Part shown: positions 39,952 to 49,608 of the stretch, in pieces
Layout: each line of letters opens with the position of its first letter
Numbering within the stretch: the stretch's first letter is position 1
Source: Adineta ricciae
Lineage: Eukaryota; Rotifera; Eurotatoria; Adinetida; Adinetidae
Length of the DNA: 64,000 nucleotides
Direction: 5' to 3'
NCBI GenBank assembly: GCA_905250025.1
Contig: CAJNOJ010000015.1
Span: 248,001 to 312,000, forward strand
Notes under the pieces: model-generated
Seen by the model: only the letters and a program-made list of their open reading frames with translations
Databases searched by the model: none
Told to the model about the DNA's origin: nothing
Translations under genes and position numbers: made by a program

Positions 39952-40298
39952 AGTGATAACGAATGTAATAGAAGATGATGGAAAGTATCTGACAATGAAT
40001 ATGTTCTAGTTCGATGACTATATATATATATATGTGCCTGTCTACATCCTCGCACGAAGAGAATGAATATCCAGGGATGAAGAGAGAACGATCAAATTTG
40101 TTTTGATATGTCACTCTCTGGTTAGTTCTCTTCGTTTCGTTATTTTTCGAAGAGAATGTTTCTTTTAATGCTCGTTCTGTCGCACTCTATGATTCACCTT
40201 CTGCGACTTTATATCTCCGACCTATTTCTTTGCAAAAAAGAAACGAAATTTTTTGAATTTGTCAATTGGTGTTTGCCGATTACCCTGAATAAAATACA
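39952..40298. other. divergent promoter region
   Basis: This 0.35-kb stretch between the heads of the proline-rich gene and the VIT-domain gene has a (TA)6-type run at 40020-40032 and no coding signal. Confidence 0.5.
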
Positions 40299-43200
40299 AT
40301 GTTTACAACAATTAGTCGTACGATATTTCCGATAATTTTCGGTCGTCGTCACCCGGAAAAGTTGAGTGATGGAACAACAACGCCCTTGCAACTTATTCGT
40401 TTACAAATCGAACAAAAAGTCAATGCAAATTTTCCGCTCATTCATCAGGTGGCAACAACAATGACTTTCAAAAATACACACAATATCGTTTTGGAAGGTG
40501 CATTTGAATTTACCTTACCAGAAAACGCAACCATATGTAGTTATGGTAAACTATTATAGTTCTACTTATTTGTGCTTTATTATTTTGCAACTTTGTTTAG
40601 GCCTCGACGTAGATGGTGTTATTGTAGATGGAGTCATTGTTGAGAAACAAGCTGCGAGGATTATTTTCGAGAAAGAAGTTCGAAAACGAATCGATCCCGG
40701 CTTTGTGGAGCTAGTGACAGGAAATGTATTTCGTACTCGAGTATATCCAATTAATCCTCAACAAACTCGAACAGTTCGTGTTATCTATCAAGATCAAGGT
40801 CTTCCGAATATGAACGATTTCCATTATCACATACCTCTACAGTTTCAAACCACTTTGGAAAGTCTTGATATTGTTCTGACATGTTTCGGACAAGGATCAG
40901 CAGAACCATATGTTCTTACCAATCCGAATCATATGATGTTAAACTCTTCTAAATTCAGTCATCAAGGCGATGGAAAACACGTTGCCGAGTGGCATCTAAC
41001 CAATGTTCAACCATCTGGTAATGGTGAACAAACATTGGTATACGTTTTGCCTAATTCTCTAAAATCAATTATCAGTGCAGTAGAAGGAAGTTTGAACCTC
41101 GATACCTATTTTGCTGTTAGTTGTACACTGCCAAAGCCAACTGAGCGGCGTAAAGACCAACTCGATATTCCGACCAAAACGATTTGTCTTCTTTGGGATG
41201 CAAGTTTAAGTCGGTCAAATTCGAAAGAAAGTCGACTCTTGGAATTGTACGCATTGAAGAAGACCTTCGATGTTTGGTTAAGTCGCCTTCCTCGAATTGA
41301 GATCATTTGGATCATTTTTCGAAACGATATGGAACAACCGGAATCGTATCAACTTCAATTTCATAACTGGAATCACTTTATGCAAACTTTCGAAAACTTA
41401 CCATACGACGGTGCCACAAATCTCTCGCAAATTTCAACAGTTAATCTTACTCAGACGGTAGACTACTACTTTTTATTTAGTGATTGTATCTCTACTATCG
41501 GGGATGAATCTTCATTTGAACATCGATGGGCGAATTTGAAAGCGCCTATTTGGATCTTTAATGGGAATCAACCGCATGAACCATATGGTGTTGATTTCGT
41601 TCGTTATTTAACACAATATCATTCTCACGGTGGTGGCTACTTTAACCGAGATAAACTACTATTAAATTCCAATGATTTGGTCAATATCATCGAAACTATT
41701 CAAATCAAATATGTTAAACTTCATTCTAAAACTACGGTACAGCAAATATATCCAAGTGATTCAATAAATATCTCTTTCGATACGGATCGATTTCTTCTTG
41801 TTGGGCAACTTCCAAAACCATTGCTGAATTCACTTGAATTTGAACTTGAATTTGCCATGAACAATCAAACAACCCGTTTGCCTATTTCTCTCGATATGTC
41901 CACAGATCAATTGAATTTCTTTGGGCTTATCCGCCGACTATGGGCACAACAAAAGCTAAATCAATTAAACGTATTTAAAGATAAATATCGCACGGAGATA
42001 TTGTCAATTGGAATGGATTACTCCTTAGTTACTCAGTTCACTTCCTTGTTAGTTCTTGAGACATTGCAGCAACATCTCCAATATCATGTATGTCCAGCAA
42101 AAACACGTACAGTTCTCTATAACGAATACATGCAACATCAAACTAAAGAAAGTCAACAGAAGGAAAACAATCAAGCGAATGTACTTCAACAATGGAATAC
42201 AAAATGCCAATGGTTTGATCGAGCTATCACCGATGCCGATCGACACCGAGCTTACTTACGAAAATCTATACATATGCCAATTACTAATGAAGCTCCTAAG
42301 GAACGATTGCAAGGAACGTATTTCGCCTTCGGTTCTCCTAATTTACACTCTTCAATAGTTAACCAGTTCAGTTTGCCTCCCACTCAAAGTAATTCATATA
42401 TTTCAAGCTCTTTCGCTGTTCCATCGTTCTCGTCAACATCTGCTTTTGGAAGCATACAAAATCAATCGAATTCTGCAAATTCTTCCAATAATCCTTTAGT
42501 AACAGACGAATCGACAACAATAATTAGTCTTCCCGATTATAATTCACAATCATCTTCTGTGACACGCCTATCCTCAGCAAGTGATAGACAGAGTGCATAT
42601 TTAATCTATCTCAACGAACGAGCATCACATCGTCAACCGCCATCGTTCTATTTCGATATGGCCTCGTTTTTTCTCTCGCCTACGTCATCTTCATCGACCC
42701 TGGATCAGTTCAATCAACAGCAAGAACCAACCGTTCAAAAACTAGACGCGAAGTCACTTGAATATGGCTTGCGCATTTTAACAAATGTTTTAGAATTAGA
42801 ATTCGAAGCGCCACAATTATATCGAATGGTTGGATATAAACTAATCGAATTAAAACAATGGAATCTTGCACTGCAAATCTTTCAAAAGGTTTATTCGCTA
42901 CGTCCAGATGAACCGCATGCGTTGTATGATTTGGGTACAGTTTCGATTGAGCTAGGCCAGTACGAGCAAGCATATCAATATTTCAAACAAATCCTTACTC
43001 AAACATGGGACGCACGATTTCGAACGATACTCGTCGTGGTTCTGTCAGATCTCAATCGATTACTAGTTCTAATGAACCGAACTACAGGCACGGATATTGA
43101 TTTTCGTCTTGTCCGTCATTTACCTACAGATATTCGAATTGTCGTTCAATGGGATACAGCTGACACAGTTATTCAACTTTCTGTTGAAGAACCAACTGGA

Positions 43201-43962
43201 CAAATTTGTAGCAATCATTCTGGCTCATCACAAACGGATATTGGCGGTTCGATCGTTAATTCACCATTTGAAGTTGAACAACCAATTGAATATCTACTGC
43301 GTACAGCAATCACTGGTAGATACTCGATTCGTTTGACGTATGTTAGTAATGCTCAACATACCTTAACTGGTGTAACAACCGTTCTAGTAACGATATATAA
43401 GCATTTCGGTTCGATCAATGAAGAAAAACAAACTCGAACACTGCGACTAACCAGCTTGAATCAAACAATTGATGTTGGCTATTTAGAATTCAGTGATATG
43501 AGCTTAGAAAAACTTAAAGAAGAATTAGCCGCAGCCAGAGATGAATGTCGTCGCCTTCAAGATCGGTTAATTACTAGTAGAAATCACTCGTCGATTCAAC
43601 ATCTGAACATTACATGTGACGGCTGTTCGAAAACGCCCATTGTTGGTGATCGTTACAAATGTCTCTTTTGTCCGAATGTTGACTTCTGTGGCAATTGCCA
43701 ATCCTCTGCGAATCATCAACATGATTCGACACATCCATTCATATGCATTCGGGATTCAACTATCTATGCGTCATCTATTTACGCTCAAAATATGAGTCAA
43801 CTTGTACATGTGAATGCACAATGCGAGTCATGTTCTGTTTTGCCCATTACTGGAATACGTTATCATTGTGTACACTGTCAAATCAATGTGTGTGAAAAAT
43901 GCGAATTTTTGGGGTTACATAACCTGACGCATCACCGTTTGAAAATCATTTATCCACAATGA
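40299..43962 (+). CDS. VIT-VWA-like protein with TPR-like repeats and two C-terminal ZZ zinc fingers
   Basis: Exons 40299-40545 and 40601-43962 give 1202 aa. The N-terminal VIT domain (about 20-150) shows [26 protein letters not shown], and [21 protein letters not shown] followed by [12 protein letters not shown]-like domain starts near residue 270; WDASLSRS keeps the DxSxS MIDAS core. A Ser/Asn-rich linker is followed at about 800-890 by tetratricopeptide-like helices ([27 protein letters not shown]). A coiled coil ([22 protein letters not shown]) leads into two ZZ fingers: [19 protein letters not shown]...FCGNC (about 1085) and [19 protein letters not shown]...CEKC (about 1158). No signal peptide is seen, so a cytoplasmic protein is likely. 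VIT-VWA pairs occur in inter-alpha-trypsin inhibitor heavy chains, PARP4 and VWA5A; ZZ fingers bind N-termini or SUMO. The combined architecture is unfamiliar to me. Confidence 0.85.
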
Positions 43963-44866
43963 CTCGACAATATTTCTCCCCTGCTTTGCTTGTTTTTTTT
44001 CGATACGCTTCAGTGATTGTTTTTATAAATCGTTTCTGTATCGAACAGCTCATTAACAAATAGAAATAAACTTGACCGTATTGATATTTCTTGCCTGATG
44101 GAATATATACATGTAATCTACACGAAGTAGGTAGCATACGCCTTGATGTATACACAGAAGAAAGACGTGAAGTGAATCTTTCATGGACATTTCAAACAGA
44201 TCACAAGTATCATCAAATAGAAACATGTTTTGTAGAAAGCAGTACTGTTCGATAACGATAGATGAGAGATCGATAAGACTGAAATGGAAATATTGATCTA
44301 GCACAAAGGAAACAGATGCTGACGAATCGATGCAGTTATATTAAGAATAGAGTATACGAAGAGAAAATTTGTATTTGTAGATTTTGTCGATATCTAACAA
44401 ATCGAAGGAACATTTTTTGTTTATTTAATAATCACGCCACAATAATTTCATACTCTTTAAAAACACGAGAGTGCACGACACGGGTACGCTCGCAACGCCA
44501 GTTAAGTATGGTTGAGTCGTTCGTACAGGCCGTACTTTGAGTGCAGAAAGAACAAAATAGCATTTATATGAAGTATGACTGCGGGTTTTTTCATCGTCGC
44601 AGAAATGGATGTCTGAATTATTTTAAAGTGCGTTATAAATTTTGCTTGCAGCGCGGCTTTTTGAGAAAAAGAAGTATGATCATTGAAGACGAGAGAACAT
44701 TTTCGCTGATCGTATACCTTTTGAAGGGAGAAATGTCACATAACCGATAACCTAGGCTTTTACAAACGTGCTAGCCTACATTGATAGATTTGACAAGAAG
44801 AGCGACTAATCGTTGTTCTTGCAAAGAGCTAAGTTTCTTTATTTTAGATTTGTTTGCTGACTTCAA
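43963..44866. other. intergenic region
   Basis: AATAAA at 44065-44070 is a good poly(A) signal for the VIT-domain gene. The short frames at 44316-44750 lack family features. The end carries CTTTATTTTAG, a likely 3' splice site 18 nt before the ATG at 44867. Confidence 0.45.
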
Positions 44867-45913
44867 ATGACTAAACATTTGTCTAAATCTGTCGGACCAT
44901 CCTCACCCTACCTACTAATAGCTGTACGTTGGGTGAACATTCGAGTGCTTTCATCAATCGGATGTTTTATTATTCTTCTATTCATTTTGCGATATAATTT
45001 TATAACATGCTTTTATATTATTCAAACATATCTAACATGGTTTCGATTTTATTCTGGAGTAATTACTGCGAATGATAACTTTGATACATCCATGTCAAGT
45101 TACCCGCCAAATCAAACATCAGCGCAACCAACCTATGCAGATATTGTTCCAGCTATTTTACATCATATTGTCATTGGTAATCTCGATTTAGCTCAACGGC
45201 CAACATGGGTGGCTGCACGAGATGCTTGCTTGAAATGGCATCCCAACTATGAATACCGATTTTGGAATGATTCATCCGCTGAACACTTCATTAGAAAGGA
45301 ATATCCATGGTTTTTACAAACATGGGAAACTTACCCGTATCCAGTGCAACGTGCCGATAGTTTACGGTATCTGGTTTTGTACCGTTACGGTGGTATTTTT
45401 CTCGATATGGATCTCCATTGTCGTCGATCATTAGGACCACTTCGTCGCTTCGAATTCATCTCACCATTGGCCGATCCTGTTGGTATATCCAATGGATTTC
45501 TTATGGTTTCTGCTCGTCATCCATTTTTTAAAGTTCTTGTTGAACAGTTGCCCTTATTCAACCGGAATTTTATTCTACCTTATGCTACAGTGATGTTCTC
45601 CACTGGTTGTATGTATCTATCAACACAATATTCGTTGTTTAGCGAACGATGTCGATTAAAACTGTTGAATTATGAACAACATCGTTTGAGTGGAAATATT
45701 TCCACACCACTGTTTCATCATCAGGGCAGTAGTAGTTGGCATTCGAGTGATGCAGCGTTCATCAAGAATATTTATAATGTTCTTCGCCATCTGATTTATC
45801 ATCGAAATTTTCTTTTGATTAATCTATTTTCGATTATCATTGTTGTTTTAGTAATATCCTATCGACGACGAGTGAAATCTCAGGAGAGACATAGGAACGT
45901 TTTACAATTTTAA
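44867..45913 (+). CDS. DXD glycosyltransferase, SUR1/MIPC-synthase-like, membrane-bound
   Basis: This single-exon ORF encodes 348 aa. One or two hydrophobic helices lie at about residues 27-62. The catalytic region has PAILHHIVIGN, the block WHPNYEYRFWND, RADSLRYLVLYRYGGIFLDMDLHC (DMD is the DXD motif) and GISNGFLMVSARHPFF. This arrangement matches the Gly_transf_sug family as found in fungal mannosyl-phosphorylinositol-ceramide synthase subunits SUR1/CSH1/IMT1 and bacterial OCH1-like enzymes. A C-terminal hydrophobic helix (about 305-328) precedes a basic tail. The protein probably transfers a hexose to a lipid or glycan in the ER/Golgi; substrates are unknown. It lacks introns, unlike most genes here, and a PIG-L gene follows 126 bp downstream on the same strand. 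Confidence 0.82.
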   Translation: MTKHLSKSVGPSSPYLLIAVRWVNIRVLSSIGCFIILLFILRYNFITCFYIIQTYLTWFRFYSGVITANDNFDTSMSSYPPNQTSAQPTYADIVPAILHHIVIGNLDLAQRPTWVAARDACLKWHPNYEYRFWNDSSAEHFIRKEYPWFLQTWETYPYPVQRADSLRYLVLYRYGGIFLDMDLHCRRSLGPLRRFEFISPLADPVGISNGFLMVSARHPFFKVLVEQLPLFNRNFILPYATVMFSTGCMYLSTQYSLFSERCRLKLLNYEQHRLSGNISTPLFHHQGSSSWHSSDAAFIKNIYNVLRHLIYHRNFLLINLFSIIIVVLVISYRRRVKSQERHRNVLQF

Positions 45914-45980
45914 ATGAGTATTCTATTTTACTTATGTTTGTTTAAAAATACAACTGCGATCCGTCCATTTTTAATCGCGA

Positions 45981-45986
45981 AATAAA
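45981..45986 (+). terminator. poly(A) signal AATAAA of the SUR1-like gene
   Basis: AATAAA lies 67 bp after the stop at 45911-45913 and 41 bp before a strong 3' splice site at 46027. It marks where the upstream mRNA would be cleaved. Confidence 0.6.
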
Positions 45987-46007
45987 ACGAAATTCAATGT
46001 TTGTCTA

Positions 46008-46027
46008 ATGTTGTTTTTCTTTTGCAG
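46008..46027 (+). promoter_or_regulatory. candidate trans-splice acceptor before PIG-L
   Basis: A pyrimidine run ending TTTTTCTTTTGCAG sits 12 nt before the PIG-L ATG at 46040. There is no room or donor for an ordinary 5' UTR exon between it and the upstream poly(A) signal, so a spliced-leader acceptor is the simplest reading. Confidence 0.5.
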
Positions 46028-46039
46028 ATCGAATAGTTT

Positions 46040-47056
46040 ATGACTCCATTGAAAGAATATCGACGAAAACTTTGGTCTCCGAAACAAACTTACATTCGTC
46101 TCCCATTAGATGAAGTATTATTATCACACATTGATGTGCGTAACCATACTCTCCGATTAACAAAGACCGGATTTCTTTTTCAAACTTATCTATGGATTTG
46201 TAGACACAAATGCCTATTTACTTTCATTATTTTCGTTTGTATACCGGTCTTACTCTATACATTTCTATTACTTTTATCAACGACTCAAGTATTACTACCA
46301 AAAAATATTCAGTCAAATAGTATTCGTCGACTGTTATTAGTTGTTGCTCATCCTGACGACGAATGTTTATTTTTTTCGCCTACATTACGCGCATTTCAAG
46401 CTCAGCACCGTATCGAATTAAGTTTGCTGGTTTTCTCACGTGGTAACCATGTCGGCCTAGGCAACACTCGTGCTCGTGAACTACTTGGATCATGCCAAGC
46501 ATTAAGCATTCCAATAGAACGTTGTCTTTCATTAGACTTGCCAAACATACAAGATGATCCAAAAATTTGGTGGTCACAACAAGAGCTGATTCCTATCATT
46601 AATCGATACATTGATTTATGGTCCATTGATTTATTGGTATCGTTCGATCGTCAAGGCGTATCAGGCCATATAAATCATCGCGCTGTTGGATTGGCTGTTC
46701 GTGAAATAATAACAAGTGGTAATTATACAAAAGCAAAAATAGCTTACGAATTACAGTCAGTTACACTACTTCGTAAATATTCATCGATCATTGATGTATA
46801 TTTTGTCTTTATCTCGTTTGTCCCACGCATATTACGTGCATTGCTCTCTTCGATAATTCCTTTCAATCTAATTTCACCGCCAAACTCCTCTCGAGTACTG
46901 CTACTGAGTACTCCGCATGATTATATGACTTCGCGTACGGCTTTTGCTAGTCATGTAAGCCAATACAATTGGGATCGTCATATATATCTGATTGCCAGCC
47001 GTTACATGTTTATTAATGAACTGAACTCTATAGAAAAGAAAATAATAGGACAATGA
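46040..47056 (+). CDS. PIGL: N-acetylglucosaminyl-phosphatidylinositol de-N-acetylase (PIG-L family)
   Basis: This single-exon ORF encodes 338 aa, longer than human PIGL (252) because of an N-terminal cytosolic extension. A membrane helix (about residues 64-86) precedes the LmbE/PIG-L domain: LLVVAHPDDECLFFSP carries the zinc-binding HPDDE motif, LVFSRGNHVGLGNTRARELLGSC is the conserved second block (RGN.xGLG..R..EL), and FDRQGVSGHINHRAVG supplies the HxxH zinc ligand. PIG-L performs the second step of GPI-anchor synthesis, deacetylating GlcNAc-PI on the cytoplasmic face of the ER. The neighbouring glycosyltransferase could act on a related inositol lipid, but that is inference. AATAAA occurs at 47078-47083. 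Confidence 0.92.
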   Translation: MTPLKEYRRKLWSPKQTYIRLPLDEVLLSHIDVRNHTLRLTKTGFLFQTYLWICRHKCLFTFIIFVCIPVLLYTFLLLLSTTQVLLPKNIQSNSIRRLLLVVAHPDDECLFFSPTLRAFQAQHRIELSLLVFSRGNHVGLGNTRARELLGSCQALSIPIERCLSLDLPNIQDDPKIWWSQQELIPIINRYIDLWSIDLLVSFDRQGVSGHINHRAVGLAVREIITSGNYTKAKIAYELQSVTLLRKYSSIIDVYFVFISFVPRILRALLSSIIPFNLISPPNSSRVLLLSTPHDYMTSRTAFASHVSQYNWDRHIYLIASRYMFINELNSIEKKIIGQ

Positions 47057-47120
47057 ATGTTTTCTTTGTATGAGAATAATAAAGAAAAGTGTTTTCAAGC
47101 ATTTCCATTTCTAATGCTAT

Positions 47121-48838
47121 TCAATCACAATGACCACGTGGATAATGCAAAAGGACACCGTCTTGTAATAATCTCTCTTGTAAACGATTGATATTCACTG
47201 ATTGCACATCGATGTGACCATCTAAGATAGCATACGCAGCTGCATAACCTGCTGCGCCACCTAACATCATAAAATGTGGTTCAACACGCAGCGCTGAATA
47301 AGCCACATGTGATGCAGCATGGCAGACGGGAACTAGTAAATTTGTTACCTCGCTTCTCTTCGGTAGTAGTATGGAATACGGGATTTCGAAAACACCTCCG
47401 CTTTGCGACCCATTCACACGCGCTATTTCTTTGAACATCGCTCCTTCATTATTCACGTAGGAACCGTTAGCTGTACGTGTTACAACATGAATATCATGTA
47501 CCCAACTACCTAATGCAACCGTATCGTTTCGACATAGGCCACTAACGACATGATTTTGTGTGAAGACATTCTCATTCACTAGACGCAGACCCTCACGAAC
47601 GTAGAGTTGTGGCGGAATGTGCTGATTTTCTGGCCATTGATCATTGCATAGGCCATAGTTCTCTAACGATTTTCGCGTTGCTTCTGGCACAAGTGGTGAC
47701 GTTAGAATATACCAAAGCATCCCGAGCACATAATCAGATACCTTTTGTTGAATGTCGAGACGATCCTCAGTTGTTCCATTCACATAATTTCGATTTATAT
47801 TAATTGCGTCACTGGTAAAAGCACTTCCGAAACTATCACACATATCAAATTTGTCACCGTCGGGATAACCTCGATAGATTAATATGTCAACTAGTTTACC
47901 AAATGGTGGTCCCTGTGGATAATGTCCTGCTGCCATTAGAGATTTAATATATCTTTGTAGAATAATAAAAGTATTTGGATCGTAATTGTTCGGTTTGACA
48001 AATGGTGCTTGTTTCGCTTTGGTTGGTGTCAAACATAAACGATAGGAATATCCCATCATGTTTGAATCAGCAGAGCCAACTGGACCTAGTTTTTCTCGTG
48101 AAACATACGGTGCCACCGTTCCATTATCTAACGTGGCATTCACAGGATAGTTAGGAATGAAATTTGCAAATGTTGTGTATGGTTGAACACCAGCCAGTGA
48201 TTCATTATATTGTGCATGTGACTCTCTACCCCAGGTGAATGATGCATTAGAGAATCGAACGAGATCACCTTCATAACTGGCATCAATCCATACAGTTGCA
48301 TTCCAGACACGTTGATTAGTGTTTGTAGTTATTTGAACGATACGTGTACCATTCATGACGACACTCTTATCAACCACCGGACCCGTGTTCGTAATTAGTT
48401 GAATATTAGAATGCACGGAGAGTAAATCAAGAAAACTTTGCCGACTGATATTCATATCTGGTTGATAGATTGGCTGTGACACGTTCTTATAATATTTATA
48501 ATTATTATTTACCCAATCTTGTGCAACAGATCCAACAACTACAAAATAACAAAGCGAAAATGTACTATATCTGTACAGAGAAGGCACTCACTCGTAGCCT
48601 CTGTGCCAAGATCACGCAAACCAATTCCCCCCGCTGTAGACATGCCACCGATGTAAATTGTTGGTTCAATGATAACGATTGAAAACGATGGTGCTAACCG
48701 AGCTGCTGTGATGGCCGCAGCAATTCCTCCTGGTGTTGCTCCATAAATAGCAATATCATATGCAATGCTGACTGAACAAAGAGTCAGTAAACAACCGATT
48801 ATGCTCAGATGTGAACTTAATTTAAACATTATCACCAT
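47121..48838 (-). CDS. secreted FAD-dependent oxidoreductase (FAD_oxidored family)
   Basis: Two exons, 48592-48838 and 47121-48538, give 554 aa. The N-terminus has a signal peptide (MVIMFKLSSHLSIIGCLLTLCSVSIA); in-frame ATGs at 48874 and 48829 are alternative starts. Mature protein begins with a Rossmann FAD-binding motif DIAIYGATPGGIAAAITAARL, an acidic-ended strand (IVIIEP) and GGMSTAGGIG, matching the FAD-dependent oxidoreductase family common in bacteria and fungi. IDASYEGDLVRFSNASFTWGRES is the second FAD block, and MMLGGAAGYAAAYAIL closes the cofactor site. Several N-glycosylation sequons suggest a secreted or lumenal enzyme. The substrate is unknown. The family is rare in animals, so horizontal acquisition is possible. 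It is tail-to-tail with PIG-L, stops 64 bp apart. Confidence 0.85.
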
Positions 48839-49608
48839 AAAAATTCGCTCCGAGATTAGATAAATCGCACACATTTTTATTCAGGTACTCTCTTATCTTG
48901 CCTGTTCATGATTGGTCAAGAATGTCTCAAATAAATTATAGTATCTGCACACCGCCTAGATTAGAAAGCAACATTCGTTAGAATGTTATCTCATGTGACG
49001 GTTCTCTTGTTCGTAGATATTGAGTGTCGTTTGATATCTTTATTAAAGTTTTTCTTACTAATAAATGATCGAATCATAAAAGCTCTTCGTTGCACATCGT
49101 CACGTTCTCATTGTACAAAAAGAACATATAAAAGGAAAAGGGAAAAGAACGGAAAAGTAAATGAATGAATTTCAATGACAATTAAGTACATTATATTAAA
49201 AAGAACAATAAAAAGGGTATAATAAATTAAAAGCGAAAGAGGGGAAAATGATCGAAGAAGTTTATCCCATGCATTTCCCATTTTCCATATCCAACTGAAA
49301 AATAGAAAGTGCATGCGATAAACTTAAAGCAGGGTAAAGAATAAAAAGCTATACCAAGAAATTCTTGGAAACACCGTCGCCCCCTACTCATATGATGTAC
49401 ACAACGAGTTGTTGATGTTTTATATACATATAACAAGGTATGTTAAATACGAGCCCAAAAGGAATATAAATGAAAAGAAAGAATTAATCACACATTCTAA
49501 TTGAATTAAACGAGTACGGATACGATGTACAAGACGTCACTGTTGAAAACACATGTACGTGTAGAAATAAGAGAAGAAATGTAATGTTGTTCATCGTTTG
49601 GTAAGAAT
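48839..49608. other. intergenic spacer
   Basis: No gene-like frame is visible; ORFs at 48983-49168 and 49108-49436 are low-complexity Phe/Lys-rich. This is promoter of the oxidoreductase and 3' UTR of HIP1R, both on the minus strand. Confidence 0.45.
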
